From Deltaproteobacteria bacterium (lineage in GTDB: Bacteria; Myxococcota; Myxococcia; Myxococcales; Anaeromyxobacteraceae): a stretch of 64,000 bases of DNA. The translations under genes were made by a program, and so were the position numbers. The stretch spans positions 1-64,000 of the forward strand of contig JACRMN010000019.1 in assembly GCA_016214955.1 (NCBI GenBank). Reading direction: 5' to 3'. The notes under the pieces are model-generated. The model was not told where the DNA came from. It did not search any database and worked only from the letters and a program-made list of their open reading frames with translations. Positions 11,234 through 18,364 of the stretch are shown here, piece by piece. Within the stretch, counting starts at the first letter, position 1; every line of letters begins with the position of its first letter.

Positions 11234-11775
11234 GCAGGCGGGTCTCGGCGGAGGACTGGAGCGCGGCCGGCCTGGCCCTGCTGCGCGACGAGGGCGTGGA
11301 GGCCCTCACCGTGGACCGGCTCTGCGCCGCGCTGCGCCGGACCAAGGGCTCCTTCTACCACCACTTCCGCGACCTCGACGGCTACCTGGCGGCGCTGCTG
11401 CGGCGCTGGGAGGCGGAGCTCACCGAGGCGCCCATCCGGGCGGCGGCCGGCGAGCCCGATCCGGCCCGCCGGGGGGCGAAGCTGGATGCGGTGGTGCGCG
11501 GGCTCGACCACCGGCTCGACTGCGCGGTGCGCGACTGGGCGCGGCGCGACCCCCGCGCCCGCGCCGCCATGGAGCGCATCGACAGGCGGCGCATCGACGC
11601 CATCGCCGCCATCCACCGGGCCGCCGGGCGGCGCGACGCCCGCCTGCTGGCTTCGCTGGAGTACGTGGCCTTCGTGGGGGCGCAGCAGCTCGGGCTCCTC
11701 TCCGCGCCCGCCCGCGCGGCGCGCCTCTCGCGGGCCTTGCGGCGGGCGCTCCAGCGGATGTCGGGCGGGCGCTGA
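11230..11775 (+). CDS. TetR/AcrR family regulator
   Basis: A 181-residue one-component repressor. Residues about 8-55 form the TetR helix-turn-helix, recognisable from the LTVDRLCAAL and TKGSFYHHFRDLDGYLAALL stretches. The C-terminal ligand domain is Arg/Ala-rich and not diagnostic. The start overlaps the PPOX stop codon, which gives fixed stoichiometry. It most likely binds the 12-bp inverted repeat at 10634-10660, repressing its own operon and perhaps the divergent SDR. The inducer is unknown. Confidence 0.9.
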   Translation: MSRRVSAEDWSAAGLALLRDEGVEALTVDRLCAALRRTKGSFYHHFRDLDGYLAALLRRWEAELTEAPIRAAAGEPDPARRGAKLDAVVRGLDHRLDCAVRDWARRDPRARAAMERIDRRRIDAIAAIHRAAGRRDARLLASLEYVAFVGAQQLGLLSAPARAARLSRALRRALQRMSGGR

Positions 11776-11838
11776 CGGGTCGCGCCGGACCTCCGGCCGA
11801 TCCCGGCCGACCCGCTGCCCAATCCGCTCCCGGCCTGC

Positions 11839-11845
11839 TAAGGAT
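11839..11845 (+). promoter_or_regulatory. -10 box of a probable leaderless transcript (J-domain gene)
   Basis: TAAGGAT ends eight bases before the GTG start at 11854, so transcription would begin at or next to the start codon. No clear -35 is seen. Confidence 0.45.
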
Positions 11846-11853
11846 CCCGGAGC

Positions 11854-12651
11854 GTGCCGGTGGGCCAGGCCATCACGGTCGAGGAGCTGGAGGCGGCGGG
11901 GCGGCTCGTCTTCGGCCCCTCGTTCCTGCTGCACGGCGGCTGGCGCGATCAGCTGAAGCGCACCTACAAGAAGCGCGTCCTCGAGACCCATCCCGACCGC
12001 GCCCAGGCGCTCGGGCGCAGCGAGGCGGAGCTGGCGCGGGAGTTCCACGCGCTGGCCGAGGCCTACCGGCTGCTCGTCGAGGCGCCGGTCACGGCGCCGC
12101 GGCGCGCTCCCTCGCGGTCGCCCTCGCGCACCCGCAGCGCCCCGCGGCAGGCGGCGCAGCCCCGGGCGAAGAAGGGGCCGGCGCGCCCGGCCGCCGAGCC
12201 GCCGCGCGGCCGCGCCCGCGTCCACGTGGCCTTCTCCGGCCACGGGCTGCCCCGGCGGCGGCTGCGCTTCGCCGAGTACCTCTTCTACTCGGGGCGCGTC
12301 ACCTGGGAGGCGCTGGTGCAGGCGGTGGCCTGGCAGCGGCGGCAGCGGCCGCCGGTGGGGCGCATCGCGGTGCAGTACGGGTTCCTCACCTCGGAGCAGG
12401 TGAGCGAGATCCTGGCCGCGCGCCACGCCGACGGCCGCTTCCGCGTGCCCTTCGGCACCTACGCGGTGGAGCGCGGCTACCTGCGGCCGCTGCAGCGGCT
12501 GGCCCTGCTGGGGACGCAGGCCAGGCTGCAGCGGCGCATCGGCCAGTACTTCGTGGAGCGCGGCCTCATCTCCGAGGAGGAGATCGAGGGGCTCAAGGCA
12601 GCGCTCTGGAGGCACAATGCCCGCCACGCGGGCGCCGAGCGCTCCCGCTAG
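11854..12651 (+). CDS. J-domain protein with a C-terminal GspE-N/MshEN-like region
   Basis: A 265-residue protein of two parts. Residues about 8-75 are a DnaJ-type J domain with the key tripeptide HPD in THPDRA near residue 47, which in this family stimulates Hsp70 ATPase. A basic Pro/Arg linker (about 80-120) follows. Residues about 125-250 resemble the N-terminal domain of type II secretion/type IV pilus ATPases, with repeated GRIAVQYGFLTSEQVSEIL and GQYFVERGLISEEEIEGL units. That domain binds c-di-GMP in MshE, but whether this copy does is unknown. No DnaK is nearby. GTG at 11854 is chosen because it follows a -10 box directly. Its stop codon shares the palindrome CTAG with the convergent rubrerythrin gene. 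Confidence 0.8.
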   Translation: MPVGQAITVEELEAAGRLVFGPSFLLHGGWRDQLKRTYKKRVLETHPDRAQALGRSEAELAREFHALAEAYRLLVEAPVTAPRRAPSRSPSRTRSAPRQAAQPRAKKGPARPAAEPPRGRARVHVAFSGHGLPRRRLRFAEYLFYSGRVTWEALVQAVAWQRRQRPPVGRIAVQYGFLTSEQVSEILAARHADGRFRVPFGTYAVERGYLRPLQRLALLGTQARLQRRIGQYFVERGLISEEEIEGLKAALWRHNARHAGAERSR

Positions 12652-13145
12652 ATCTTCTGGTACCTGGCGGCCGGCGCCCCGCAGATGGGGCACTTGTCCG
12701 GCGGGTTGCCGAACTCGATGTCGCCGCACACCGGGCACAGGTACACGTCCATCTGCGAGAGGTCCTGGCCGCCCTTCATGGCGGCCAGCGCCTGCTGGAA
12801 CAGGCGGGCGTGCACCTGCTCGGCGGCGTTGGCGTAGGCCAGCATGTGCCGGCCCTTGTGCTTCTCGGCCTCGGCCTGCTTCACCATCGGCGGGTACATC
12901 TCGGTGAACTCGTAGGTCTCGCCGGCCACCGCCGCCTCCAGGTTCTGGAGCGTGGTGCCGACGCCGCCCATGTTGGCGAAGTGGGCCAGCGCGTGGATGG
13001 TCTCGGCCTCGGCGGCGGCGCGGAAGAGGCGGGCGATCTGCGGCAGCCCTTCCTTCTCGGCCTGCTTCGCGAAGGCGAGGTACTTGCGGTTGGCCTGGCT
13101 CTCGCCGGCGAAGGCCACGGCCAGGTTCTCGTTGGTGGTAGGCAT
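12648..13145 (-). CDS. Rubrerythrin
   Basis: A 165-residue non-haem iron protein that reduces hydrogen peroxide in anaerobes and microaerophiles. The N-terminal four-helix bundle has the di-iron ligands: Glu15, Glu48 with His51 (ExxH), Glu76/Glu79, and Glu109 with His112 (ExxH). The C-terminal rubredoxin-like domain has CPVC at 137-140 and CPIC at 152-155, which bind one iron. Length is normal for the short rubrerythrin class. Start ATG at 13145 follows GGAGGGGG, and a TAGCAT -10-like box lies at 13179-13174 on the minus strand. It is divergent from the DUF1015 gene across a region that contains the hexamer array. Confidence 0.95.
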   Translation of the reverse strand: MPTTNENLAVAFAGESQANRKYLAFAKQAEKEGLPQIARLFRAAAEAETIHALAHFANMGGVGTTLQNLEAAVAGETYEFTEMYPPMVKQAEAEKHKGRHMLAYANAAEQVHARLFQQALAAMKGGQDLSQMDVYLCPVCGDIEFGNPPDKCPICGAPAARYQKI

Positions 13146-13214
13146 GCGTGTTCCCCCTCCAGGGTGAGCGGCCATGCTAGCCGAGGATCCGCCGAGGCGG
13201 GCGCTGGAAGCATC

Positions 13215-13254
13215 CGCGGTCGGGGTCGGGGTCGGGGTCGAAGTCGCGGTCGCG
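13215..13254. repeat. GGTCGN hexamer array in a divergent promoter region (locus B)
   Basis: About six tandem copies of GGTCGG/GGTCGC lie between the rubrerythrin and DUF1015 starts. This is the same unit as the two coding arrays, but here it is untranslated. Confidence 0.8.
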
Positions 13255-13301
13255 CTTGGGTTCGCGCTCCCGTTCCCGTCGCCACCCCGCTCGCGGTCGG
13301 G

Positions 13302-13307
13302 TAGAAC
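13302..13307 (+). promoter_or_regulatory. -10 box of a probable leaderless transcript (DUF1015 gene)
   Basis: TAGAAC ends six bases before the ATG at 13314 and no ribosome site is present, so the mRNA probably begins at the start codon. Confidence 0.45.
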
Positions 13308-13313
13308 CAGCGC

Positions 13314-14528
13314 ATGGCCACGCTCAAGCCCTTCCGCGCCCTGCGCCCCGCCCCCCAGAACGCCGTCCGCGTCGCCGCGCCGCCCTACGACGTGGTGAGC
13401 ACCGACGAGGCCCGGGCGCTGGCCGCGGGCAACCCCGACAGCTTCCTCCACGTCTCGCGCCCCGAGATCGACCTGCCGCCGGGCACCGACGAGCACGCCG
13501 ACGAGGTGTACGCCCAGGGCGCCAGGGCGCTCGCCGACTTCACGGCGCGCGGCGTGCTCACGGCCGAGGCCGGGCCGCGCTTCTACGTCTACGCCCAGCG
13601 GATGGGGGCGCACCGGCAGACGGGCCTGGTGGCCTGCGCCTCGGTGCAGGAGTACGTGGACGACCTCATCAAGAAGCACGAGAAGACGCGGGCCGACAAG
13701 GAGGACGACCGCACCCGCCACATCGACACCCTCTCGGCCCACGACGAGCCGGTGTTCCTCACCTACCGCGCTGTCAGCGCCATCGACGCCGAGGTGGACG
13801 CGGTCAAGGCGGCGCCGCCCGAGTACGACCTCACCACCGCCGACGGCGTGGAGCACAAGCTCTGGGTGGCCTCCGAGGCGGCCGGCGCCCGCATCGAGGC
13901 CCTGTTCCGCAAGGTGCCCAACCTCTACGTGGCCGACGGCCACCACCGCTCGGCGGCCGCCGCCCGCGTCCACGCCCTGCGCCAGGGCAAGGCCGGCGAG
14001 CACGGCGCCTTCCTGGTGGTGGTCTTCCCCCACGACCAGATGCAGATCCTGGCCTACAACCGGGTGGTCCGGGATCGGAAGGGGCGCAGCGCCGACGCGC
14101 TCCTGGGCGAGCTCAAGAAGGTGCTCGACGTCTCCCCCGCCGACAGGCCCGAGCCGGCCGGCCCGCTCTCCTTCGGCGTCTACGCCGGCGGCCGCTGGTG
14201 GAGCGCCCGGGTGCGCCCCGGGAGCTACGACGCCGCCGACCCGGTGGCGTCGCTCGACTGCTCGCTCTGCCAGGACCAGATCCTGGCCCCCATCTTCGGC
14301 ATCCAGGACCCTCGCCGCGACAAGGACGTGGACTTCGTGGGCGGCATCCGCGGCGCCAGGGAGCTGGAGCGGCGCGTGGACGGCGGCGGCTGGTCGATGG
14401 CCCTCCACCTTTTTCCCACCAAGGTGGAGCAGGTGATGGCGGTCTCCGACGCCGGCCTCATCATGCCGCCCAAGAGCACCTGGTTCGAGCCCAAGCTGCG
14501 CAGCGGACTCTTCGCGCATCCGTTCTAG
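13314..14528 (+). CDS. DUF1015 family protein
   Basis: A 404-residue member of the DUF1015 family, recognised by the N-terminal FRALRPAP, the AAPPYDVVS loop, a KHEKTRADKEDDR segment near residue 120 and the hallmark DGHHR near 208. The family is widespread and is predicted to act as a kinase- or HipA-like enzyme in some genomes, but I know of no settled function, and none is claimed. It is predicted cytoplasmic, with no signal peptide or membrane helix. It is a single gene: divergent from rubrerythrin and separated by a terminator hairpin from the convergent lipoprotein gene. ATG at 13314 is chosen because a -10 box lies six bases upstream. Confidence 0.88.
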   Translation: MATLKPFRALRPAPQNAVRVAAPPYDVVSTDEARALAAGNPDSFLHVSRPEIDLPPGTDEHADEVYAQGARALADFTARGVLTAEAGPRFYVYAQRMGAHRQTGLVACASVQEYVDDLIKKHEKTRADKEDDRTRHIDTLSAHDEPVFLTYRAVSAIDAEVDAVKAAPPEYDLTTADGVEHKLWVASEAAGARIEALFRKVPNLYVADGHHRSAAAARVHALRQGKAGEHGAFLVVVFPHDQMQILAYNRVVRDRKGRSADALLGELKKVLDVSPADRPEPAGPLSFGVYAGGRWWSARVRPGSYDAADPVASLDCSLCQDQILAPIFGIQDPRRDKDVDFVGGIRGARELERRVDGGGWSMALHLFPTKVEQVMAVSDAGLIMPPKSTWFEPKLRSGLFAHPF

Positions 14529-14538
14529 GTGGGCCAGA

Positions 14539-14569
14539 GGCGGGGCGGGCCGCCGGTGGCCGCCCCGCC
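14539..14569. terminator. Bidirectional hairpin between convergent genes
   Basis: GGCGGGGCGG and CCGCCCCGCC make a perfect 10-bp stem around an 11-base loop, placed between the DUF1015 and metallo-beta-lactamase stops. There is no T-run. Confidence 0.6.
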
Positions 14570-14585
14570 CAGGAAGCCAGCGATC

Positions 14586-16481
14586 TCAGAGCGCCCCCTC
14601 CTGCTCCGCGAGCGGCGGCGTCTCGGCGCCGCGCTGCTCCGAGTAGAAGATGAACTTGAACGGGTCGAGGCTCTGGTTGCGGGCCCGCAGCGCGTCGAGG
14701 GCCCGATCGCGCAGCGCCGCCAGGTCGGCGCTGGCCGGGAAGCTCAGGAGCCCGGCCCGGCTCAGCTCCAGCGCCAGGGCCTCGTCGCCGGAGTCGAGCA
14801 GCTTCGCGGCCGCACGGCTGAAGGCCCGCTCCTCGCCGCCGGCGAGCAGCGCCAGGGCGCGGGCCCTGGCGGCCGCCGGGATTGCCTCCACGCCTTCGCC
14901 GTCGGGCTGCCAGTAGCCGGTGCGCTGCCGCTGCAGCCGGGTGACGAAGGCGTCGCGCATCAGCAGGTAGCCCATGACCGCGCCCGGGTGGTCGGCGAGG
15001 GAGCGCGGCATCCGGACGTCGTCGAGGATGGCGGCCAGCGGCCGCCCGGCGCGGATGGCGCCCTCGGTGGCCCCGAGCAGCTCCGCCAGCGCCTCGCCGA
15101 GCGGGTGCAGCGCGGCGGCGGTGTAGAAGTCGGTGAGCGGAGGGTGGCCGTGGACGAGCTGCCGGGGGGCCAGCCCCTCCAGCGTCCGGATCGTGGAGAG
15201 CAGCCCCTCCGGCGACCCTTCCGCCAGGAAAGGGGCGCCCAGGTAAGGCATGAAGGCGTCGCCCACGAAGCAGAGCCCCTCGCCCGGCAGGTTCACCAGC
15301 AGCGCGTCCTCGGTCTCGCCGCCCTGCACCGGGACGAGCTCGAAGTCGGTGTCGCCGAAGTGCAGCGTGGTGCGGGCCGAGACGGTGCGGGTGGGGGCGT
15401 AGGCGAGCGTCGCGTCCATGCGGAAGCCCTCCCCGAAGAACCAGCGCCGCGCCTGGCCCACGTGCTGTTCCCGCGCCAGCTCCTCCCGGAAGCGGTCGCT
15501 GCCCACCACCTCCACGCCCGGTGCGGCCAGCGCCGGCAGGCCGCCGACGTGGTCCCAGTGGGCGTGGGTCACCAGCACCGCCCGCAGCGGCGCCGCGGTC
15601 ACCTGCTGGCGGAAGGCGGCCAGCGCCGCCGCCGCCGTCTCCGGGGTGGTGCCGGCGTCGATGGCCACCACGCCGGCGGAGGTGACGACGAAGGCGATGT
15701 CGGCGAAGTCGTAGCCGCTGGCCACGTGGACGTTGCCCAGGGAGCGGATGCGCGGCGGGCCGAAGCGGAAGCCGTCGCGGGCGGTGAGCGAGTAGGGGAC
15801 CACCAGCGGCGGCGCCTCCTCGTCGAGGCGGGGGGCGCCGGAGCGGGCCAGCGCCTCCCGCGAGGCCTCGGCGCGGCCGGCGGTGGCGTGGGCGAAGGCC
15901 AGCGCGTGCCAGGCGGCGCGGCGCAGGCCGGCGGAGATGTTGGGCGGCAGGCCGCGCTGGAGCGGCGACTCCGGCGCCGACAGCGACCAGCGCAGATCGG
16001 CGACGGCGTCGTCGGCCCGGTGGAAGCGGGCCGGCAGCCGGGCCAGCGTCAGGCCGCGGACCACCCGGGAGAGGCCGCCCTGGGCGGCAGCGCGGTCGAG
16101 GCGCGCCGCCGCCTCCTCCACCCAGGCCACCCGGCGGAGGAGGAAGACCTGGCCGGCGAGCCGGGCCTGGAAGAGCCCCTGCAGCGCCAGGAAAAGCGGG
16201 CGCCCGGGCTCGGCCGCGGCCCTGGCGGCGAAGGTGTGGAAGGCGCGGTCGTCCTCGCGGGCCGCCAGGTAGCGGGAGGCCAGGGAGAGGACCACGGCGT
16301 CGTCGGGGGCCGGCCAGGCGACGGCGGCCTCCAGGGCGCGGAGCTGGCGGTCGGCGCCGGGGAGGGGCGGGGTCCCGGCGGCGGCGGTGCAGCCCAGGAG
16401 GAGCAGCGCCAGCGGGAGGAGGAAGTGGCGAATACGTGTATATGCACCTGTGAGGGCGAGCGGCGGTCGGCGGGGGGACAT
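14586..16481 (-). CDS. Metallo-beta-lactamase-fold lipoprotein, alkyl-sulfatase-like
   Basis: A 631-residue exported hydrolase. The N-terminus has a hydrophobic segment ending in LLGC with Cys31 as the lipid-attachment residue. The metal-binding signature THAHWDH lies near residue 303, with later GDAFMPYLG and HGHPPLTD segments supplying further His/Asp ligands. The region after about 500 (GMGYLLMRDAF-like and helical repeats) resembles the dimerisation domain of SdsA/BDS1-type alkyl sulfatases, so sulfate-ester hydrolysis is a reasonable guess. Residues 30-200 are helical and Ala-rich, possibly TPR-like. ATG at 16481 has a strong GGAAGGAG ribosome site. It lies 18 bases after the MarR gene in the same operon. 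A copy of the putative MarR site falls inside codons 12-16. Confidence 0.8.
   Translation of the reverse strand: MSPRRPPLALTGAYTRIRHFLLPLALLLLGCTAAAGTPPLPGADRQLRALEAAVAWPAPDDAVVLSLASRYLAAREDDRAFHTFAARAAAEPGRPLFLALQGLFQARLAGQVFLLRRVAWVEEAAARLDRAAAQGGLSRVVRGLTLARLPARFHRADDAVADLRWSLSAPESPLQRGLPPNISAGLRRAAWHALAFAHATAGRAEASREALARSGAPRLDEEAPPLVVPYSLTARDGFRFGPPRIRSLGNVHVASGYDFADIAFVVTSAGVVAIDAGTTPETAAAALAAFRQQVTAAPLRAVLVTHAHWDHVGGLPALAAPGVEVVGSDRFREELAREQHVGQARRWFFGEGFRMDATLAYAPTRTVSARTTLHFGDTDFELVPVQGGETEDALLVNLPGEGLCFVGDAFMPYLGAPFLAEGSPEGLLSTIRTLEGLAPRQLVHGHPPLTDFYTAAALHPLGEALAELLGATEGAIRAGRPLAAILDDVRMPRSLADHPGAVMGYLLMRDAFVTRLQRQRTGYWQPDGEGVEAIPAAARARALALLAGGEERAFSRAAAKLLDSGDEALALELSRAGLLSFPASADLAALRDRALDALRARNQSLDPFKFIFYSEQRGAETPPLAEQEGAL
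16436..16447. promoter_or_regulatory. Putative MarR operator, copy 2 (inside the lipoprotein gene)
   Basis: GTGTATATGCAC, a near-palindrome with one mismatched pair, repeats exactly the sequence at 16961-16972. It lies about 35 bases inside the lipoprotein gene, where it could act as a roadblock or a second operator. Confidence 0.4.
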
Positions 16482-16499
16482 GCGGGGCTCCTTCCGGCT

Positions 16500-16955
16500 T
16501 CAGCGGGTGAGCGCCTCGACGAGCCGGCCGAGGCGCGCGTGCGTCTCGGGCCAGCCCTCGCCGGCGCGGGACTGGAAGGAGGCCTGCGCCTTCTCCCAGA
16601 GGTCGAGGGCGCGGGCCAGGCGGCGGCTGCCCGCGGGGGTGATCTGGACGAGCCGCACCCGGGCGTCGTCCCCGGGGCGGCGGGTGCGCACCAGGCCGGC
16701 CTTCTCCAGCGGACCGAGGGTGCGGGAGAGGGCGGTGCGGTCGAGGAACAGGAGCCGCGCCAGGGCGGTGAGGGGCACGCCCTCGGGGCCGGCCACGGTG
16801 CTGGCCACCAGCACGGTGAACTGGGTGCGGCCCAGCCCGGCGGCTCGCATCGCCCCGTCGTAGTGCTGGGCGACGACGCGGGCCGCCTGGTGGATGCGGG
16901 TGGCGGCGCAGCTCGCGGCGACGCGGCGGCAGCGCTCGGTGAGGTCGTCGGCCAT
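16500..16955 (-). CDS. MarR family transcriptional regulator
   Basis: A 151-residue winged-helix regulator. The DNA-binding core covers about residues 45-110: LTALARLLFLDRTALSRTLGPLEKAGLV is the recognition region, and RRPGDDARVRLVQIT is the wing with its conserved Asp-Arg. It should bind as a dimer to short palindromes and respond to aromatic or other small ligands. A near-palindrome, GTGTATATGCAC, lies six bases before ATG 16955, and a second copy occurs in the next gene, so self-regulation of a two-gene operon is likely. An upstream ATG at 16976 would place the operator inside the coding region and is less likely. It is divergent from the acyltransferase gene. Confidence 0.88.
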   Translation of the reverse strand: MADDLTERCRRVAASCAATRIHQAARVVAQHYDGAMRAAGLGRTQFTVLVASTVAGPEGVPLTALARLLFLDRTALSRTLGPLEKAGLVRTRRPGDDARVRLVQITPAGSRRLARALDLWEKAQASFQSRAGEGWPETHARLGRLVEALTR

Positions 16956-16960
16956 GGTCC

Positions 16961-16972
16961 GTGTATATGCAC
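16961..16972. promoter_or_regulatory. Putative MarR operator, copy 1 (upstream of marR)
   Basis: GTGTATATGCAC is an AT-rich 12-mer in a GC-rich setting with near-perfect dyad symmetry. It lies between the MarR start and the divergent acyltransferase gene. Confidence 0.5.
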
Positions 16973-17031
16973 TCATCGACGGGCCGGGCGCGTCCCGGGT
17001 GGGGCCCGCGGGGCGTGGTAAAAGAGGTGGC

Positions 17032-17949
17032 TTGTCCGTCCCCACGCTCACCCGGCTCCGCCGGGCCGCTCGCACGGTGGCGCTCCGGGGCCTGGTGGCC
17101 CTCCTCGCATACCTCCCGCTGCGGGCGGCGCTCCACCTGGCCAGCCTCGTGAGCTTCGTCGGCTGGAGGCTGGCGGGCACCACCCGCCGGCGGATCCTCG
17201 ACCACCTGGCCATCGCCTTCCCGGACCTCGGCCCGGCCGAGCGCGAGGCGCTGGGCGCGCGCTGCCTGCGCCACCTGACGTGGCTGGTGGCCGAGATGCT
17301 GGCGGTGCGGAGCTACGACCGCAGGCTCACCGACTACGTGACCTTCTCCCCCGGGTCGGAGGAGCGGCTGCGCGGCGCGCTCGCCGCGGGCCAGGGGCTC
17401 ATCCTGGTGACCGGCCACGTGGGGCACTGGGAGCTCATGGGGCGCCGCCTGGTGCGCGGCGGTGTGCCCTGCGCCTTCGTGGCCCGCACCGGGACCAGCC
17501 CCATCATCCACGCCTTCCTGGCCGGGTTTCGCGGGGCCGGCGGCTTCGACGTCCTGCTGCGGGACGATCCGGGCACGGCCCGCGCCATCATCCGCACCCT
17601 GCGCGACGGGCGGCTGCTGGGGATGCTCATCGACCAGGACACCGCCGTGCAGGGCGTGTTCGTGCCCTTCTTCGGGAGGCCGGCGTTCACGCCGCGCGCC
17701 GCCGGCGACCTGGCGCTCCGGTTCCAGGCCCCGGTGGCGGTCATCTGGAGCCGCCGGCGCGGCCCCGCCCCCGGCGACGGGCACGAGCTGCGGGTGGAGA
17801 TCGTGCCCTACGACCCGAACCGCGGCGACCGCGAGGCGGAGTCGGTCCGCATCACCGGCGCCTGCACCGCGCTCCTCGAGGGGGCCATCCGGGAGCGGCC
17901 CGAGGAGTGGGTCTGGATGCACGAGCGGTGGAAGACGCGGCCGACCTGA
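17032..17949 (+). CDS. LpxL/HtrB-type lipid acyltransferase
   Basis: A 305-residue inner-membrane acyltransferase of the lauroyl/myristoyl transferase family, which adds secondary acyl chains to lipid A or similar lipids. The N-terminus has a hydrophobic anchor (VALLAYLPLRAALHLASLVSF region). The catalytic HX4E motif is in GHVGHWELMG near residues 127-136. DQD near residue 203 and a C-terminal RPEEWVWMHERWK box are also typical. The start is taken as TTG at 17032 because AGAGGTGG lies directly upstream; an ATG at 16894 would extend into the MarR gene on the other strand. Whether it acts on lipid A or on another lipid cannot be told. Confidence 0.88.
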   Translation: MSVPTLTRLRRAARTVALRGLVALLAYLPLRAALHLASLVSFVGWRLAGTTRRRILDHLAIAFPDLGPAEREALGARCLRHLTWLVAEMLAVRSYDRRLTDYVTFSPGSEERLRGALAAGQGLILVTGHVGHWELMGRRLVRGGVPCAFVARTGTSPIIHAFLAGFRGAGGFDVLLRDDPGTARAIIRTLRDGRLLGMLIDQDTAVQGVFVPFFGRPAFTPRAAGDLALRFQAPVAVIWSRRRGPAPGDGHELRVEIVPYDPNRGDREAESVRITGACTALLEGAIRERPEEWVWMHERWKTRPT

Positions 17950-17963
17950 GCGTGTGCGACCCC

Positions 17964-17977
17964 GGGGCGTGCGCCCC
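17964..17977 (+). terminator. Short hairpin after the acyltransferase gene
   Basis: GGGGCG and CGCCCC form a six-base stem with a TG loop, 15 bases after the stop. It is a weak terminator candidate. Confidence 0.3.
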
Positions 17978-18004
17978 TACCCGGAACCGTTGTAGGCTCC
18001 CGCC

Positions 18005-18307
18005 GTGCTGGCGGTAGACCGGGCAGCCCTCCAACCCCTCGACGCGACGAGCGACGCCGCCTGGCGCCGCACCGTCGCCCGCCCCGCCGACCTCTCGCAC
18101 GCCGAGCGGGTGACGCTGGGCGAGGCGCGCGCCGACGCCGACCGGCCCTCGGCCCGGGCCACGGCTGACGTCCGCTGGTACCGCGCCGCCCAGGCCCGGC
18201 ACGCCGGCAGCGCGGCGGTGGCCACCGCCAGGGCCGCGCCCCAGGCGAGTCCGGTGCACACGGCCGTGCAGGCCTACCGGCGCACGATGGCGATGGAGAA
18301 GGAGTAG
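18005..18307 (+). CDS. Small hypothetical protein
   Basis: A 100-residue reading frame from GTG 18005. I do not recognise it. It is rich in Ala and Arg and ends in a charged MAMEKE tail; there is no signal peptide, membrane helix or Cys motif. Reasons to treat it as real: a TAGGCT box at 17993-17998 ends six bases before the start, exactly as in the other probable leaderless genes of this window, and it fills an otherwise empty gap between two same-strand genes. Reasons for doubt: high-G+C DNA produces chance frames of this length, and no family match is evident. Confidence 0.45.
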   Translation: MLAVDRAALQPLDATSDAAWRRTVARPADLSHAERVTLGEARADADRPSARATADVRWYRAAQARHAGSAAVATARAAPQASPVHTAVQAYRRTMAMEKE

Positions 18308-18352
18308 CGGCCGGCCCGGCCCCTGCCGTGTGGCCGGCGCGCCGCTGCCGGT

Positions 18353-18358
18353 TAGGAT
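18353..18358 (+). promoter_or_regulatory. -10 box of a probable leaderless transcript (molybdopterin oxidoreductase)
   Basis: TAGGAT ends six bases before ATG 18365, with no ribosome site between them. Confidence 0.5.
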
Positions 18359-18364
18359 CCGGCA

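Noticed and set aside
13215-13254. CRISPR-like array
   Set aside because: The unit is six bases with no spacers, so this is a simple tandem repeat.
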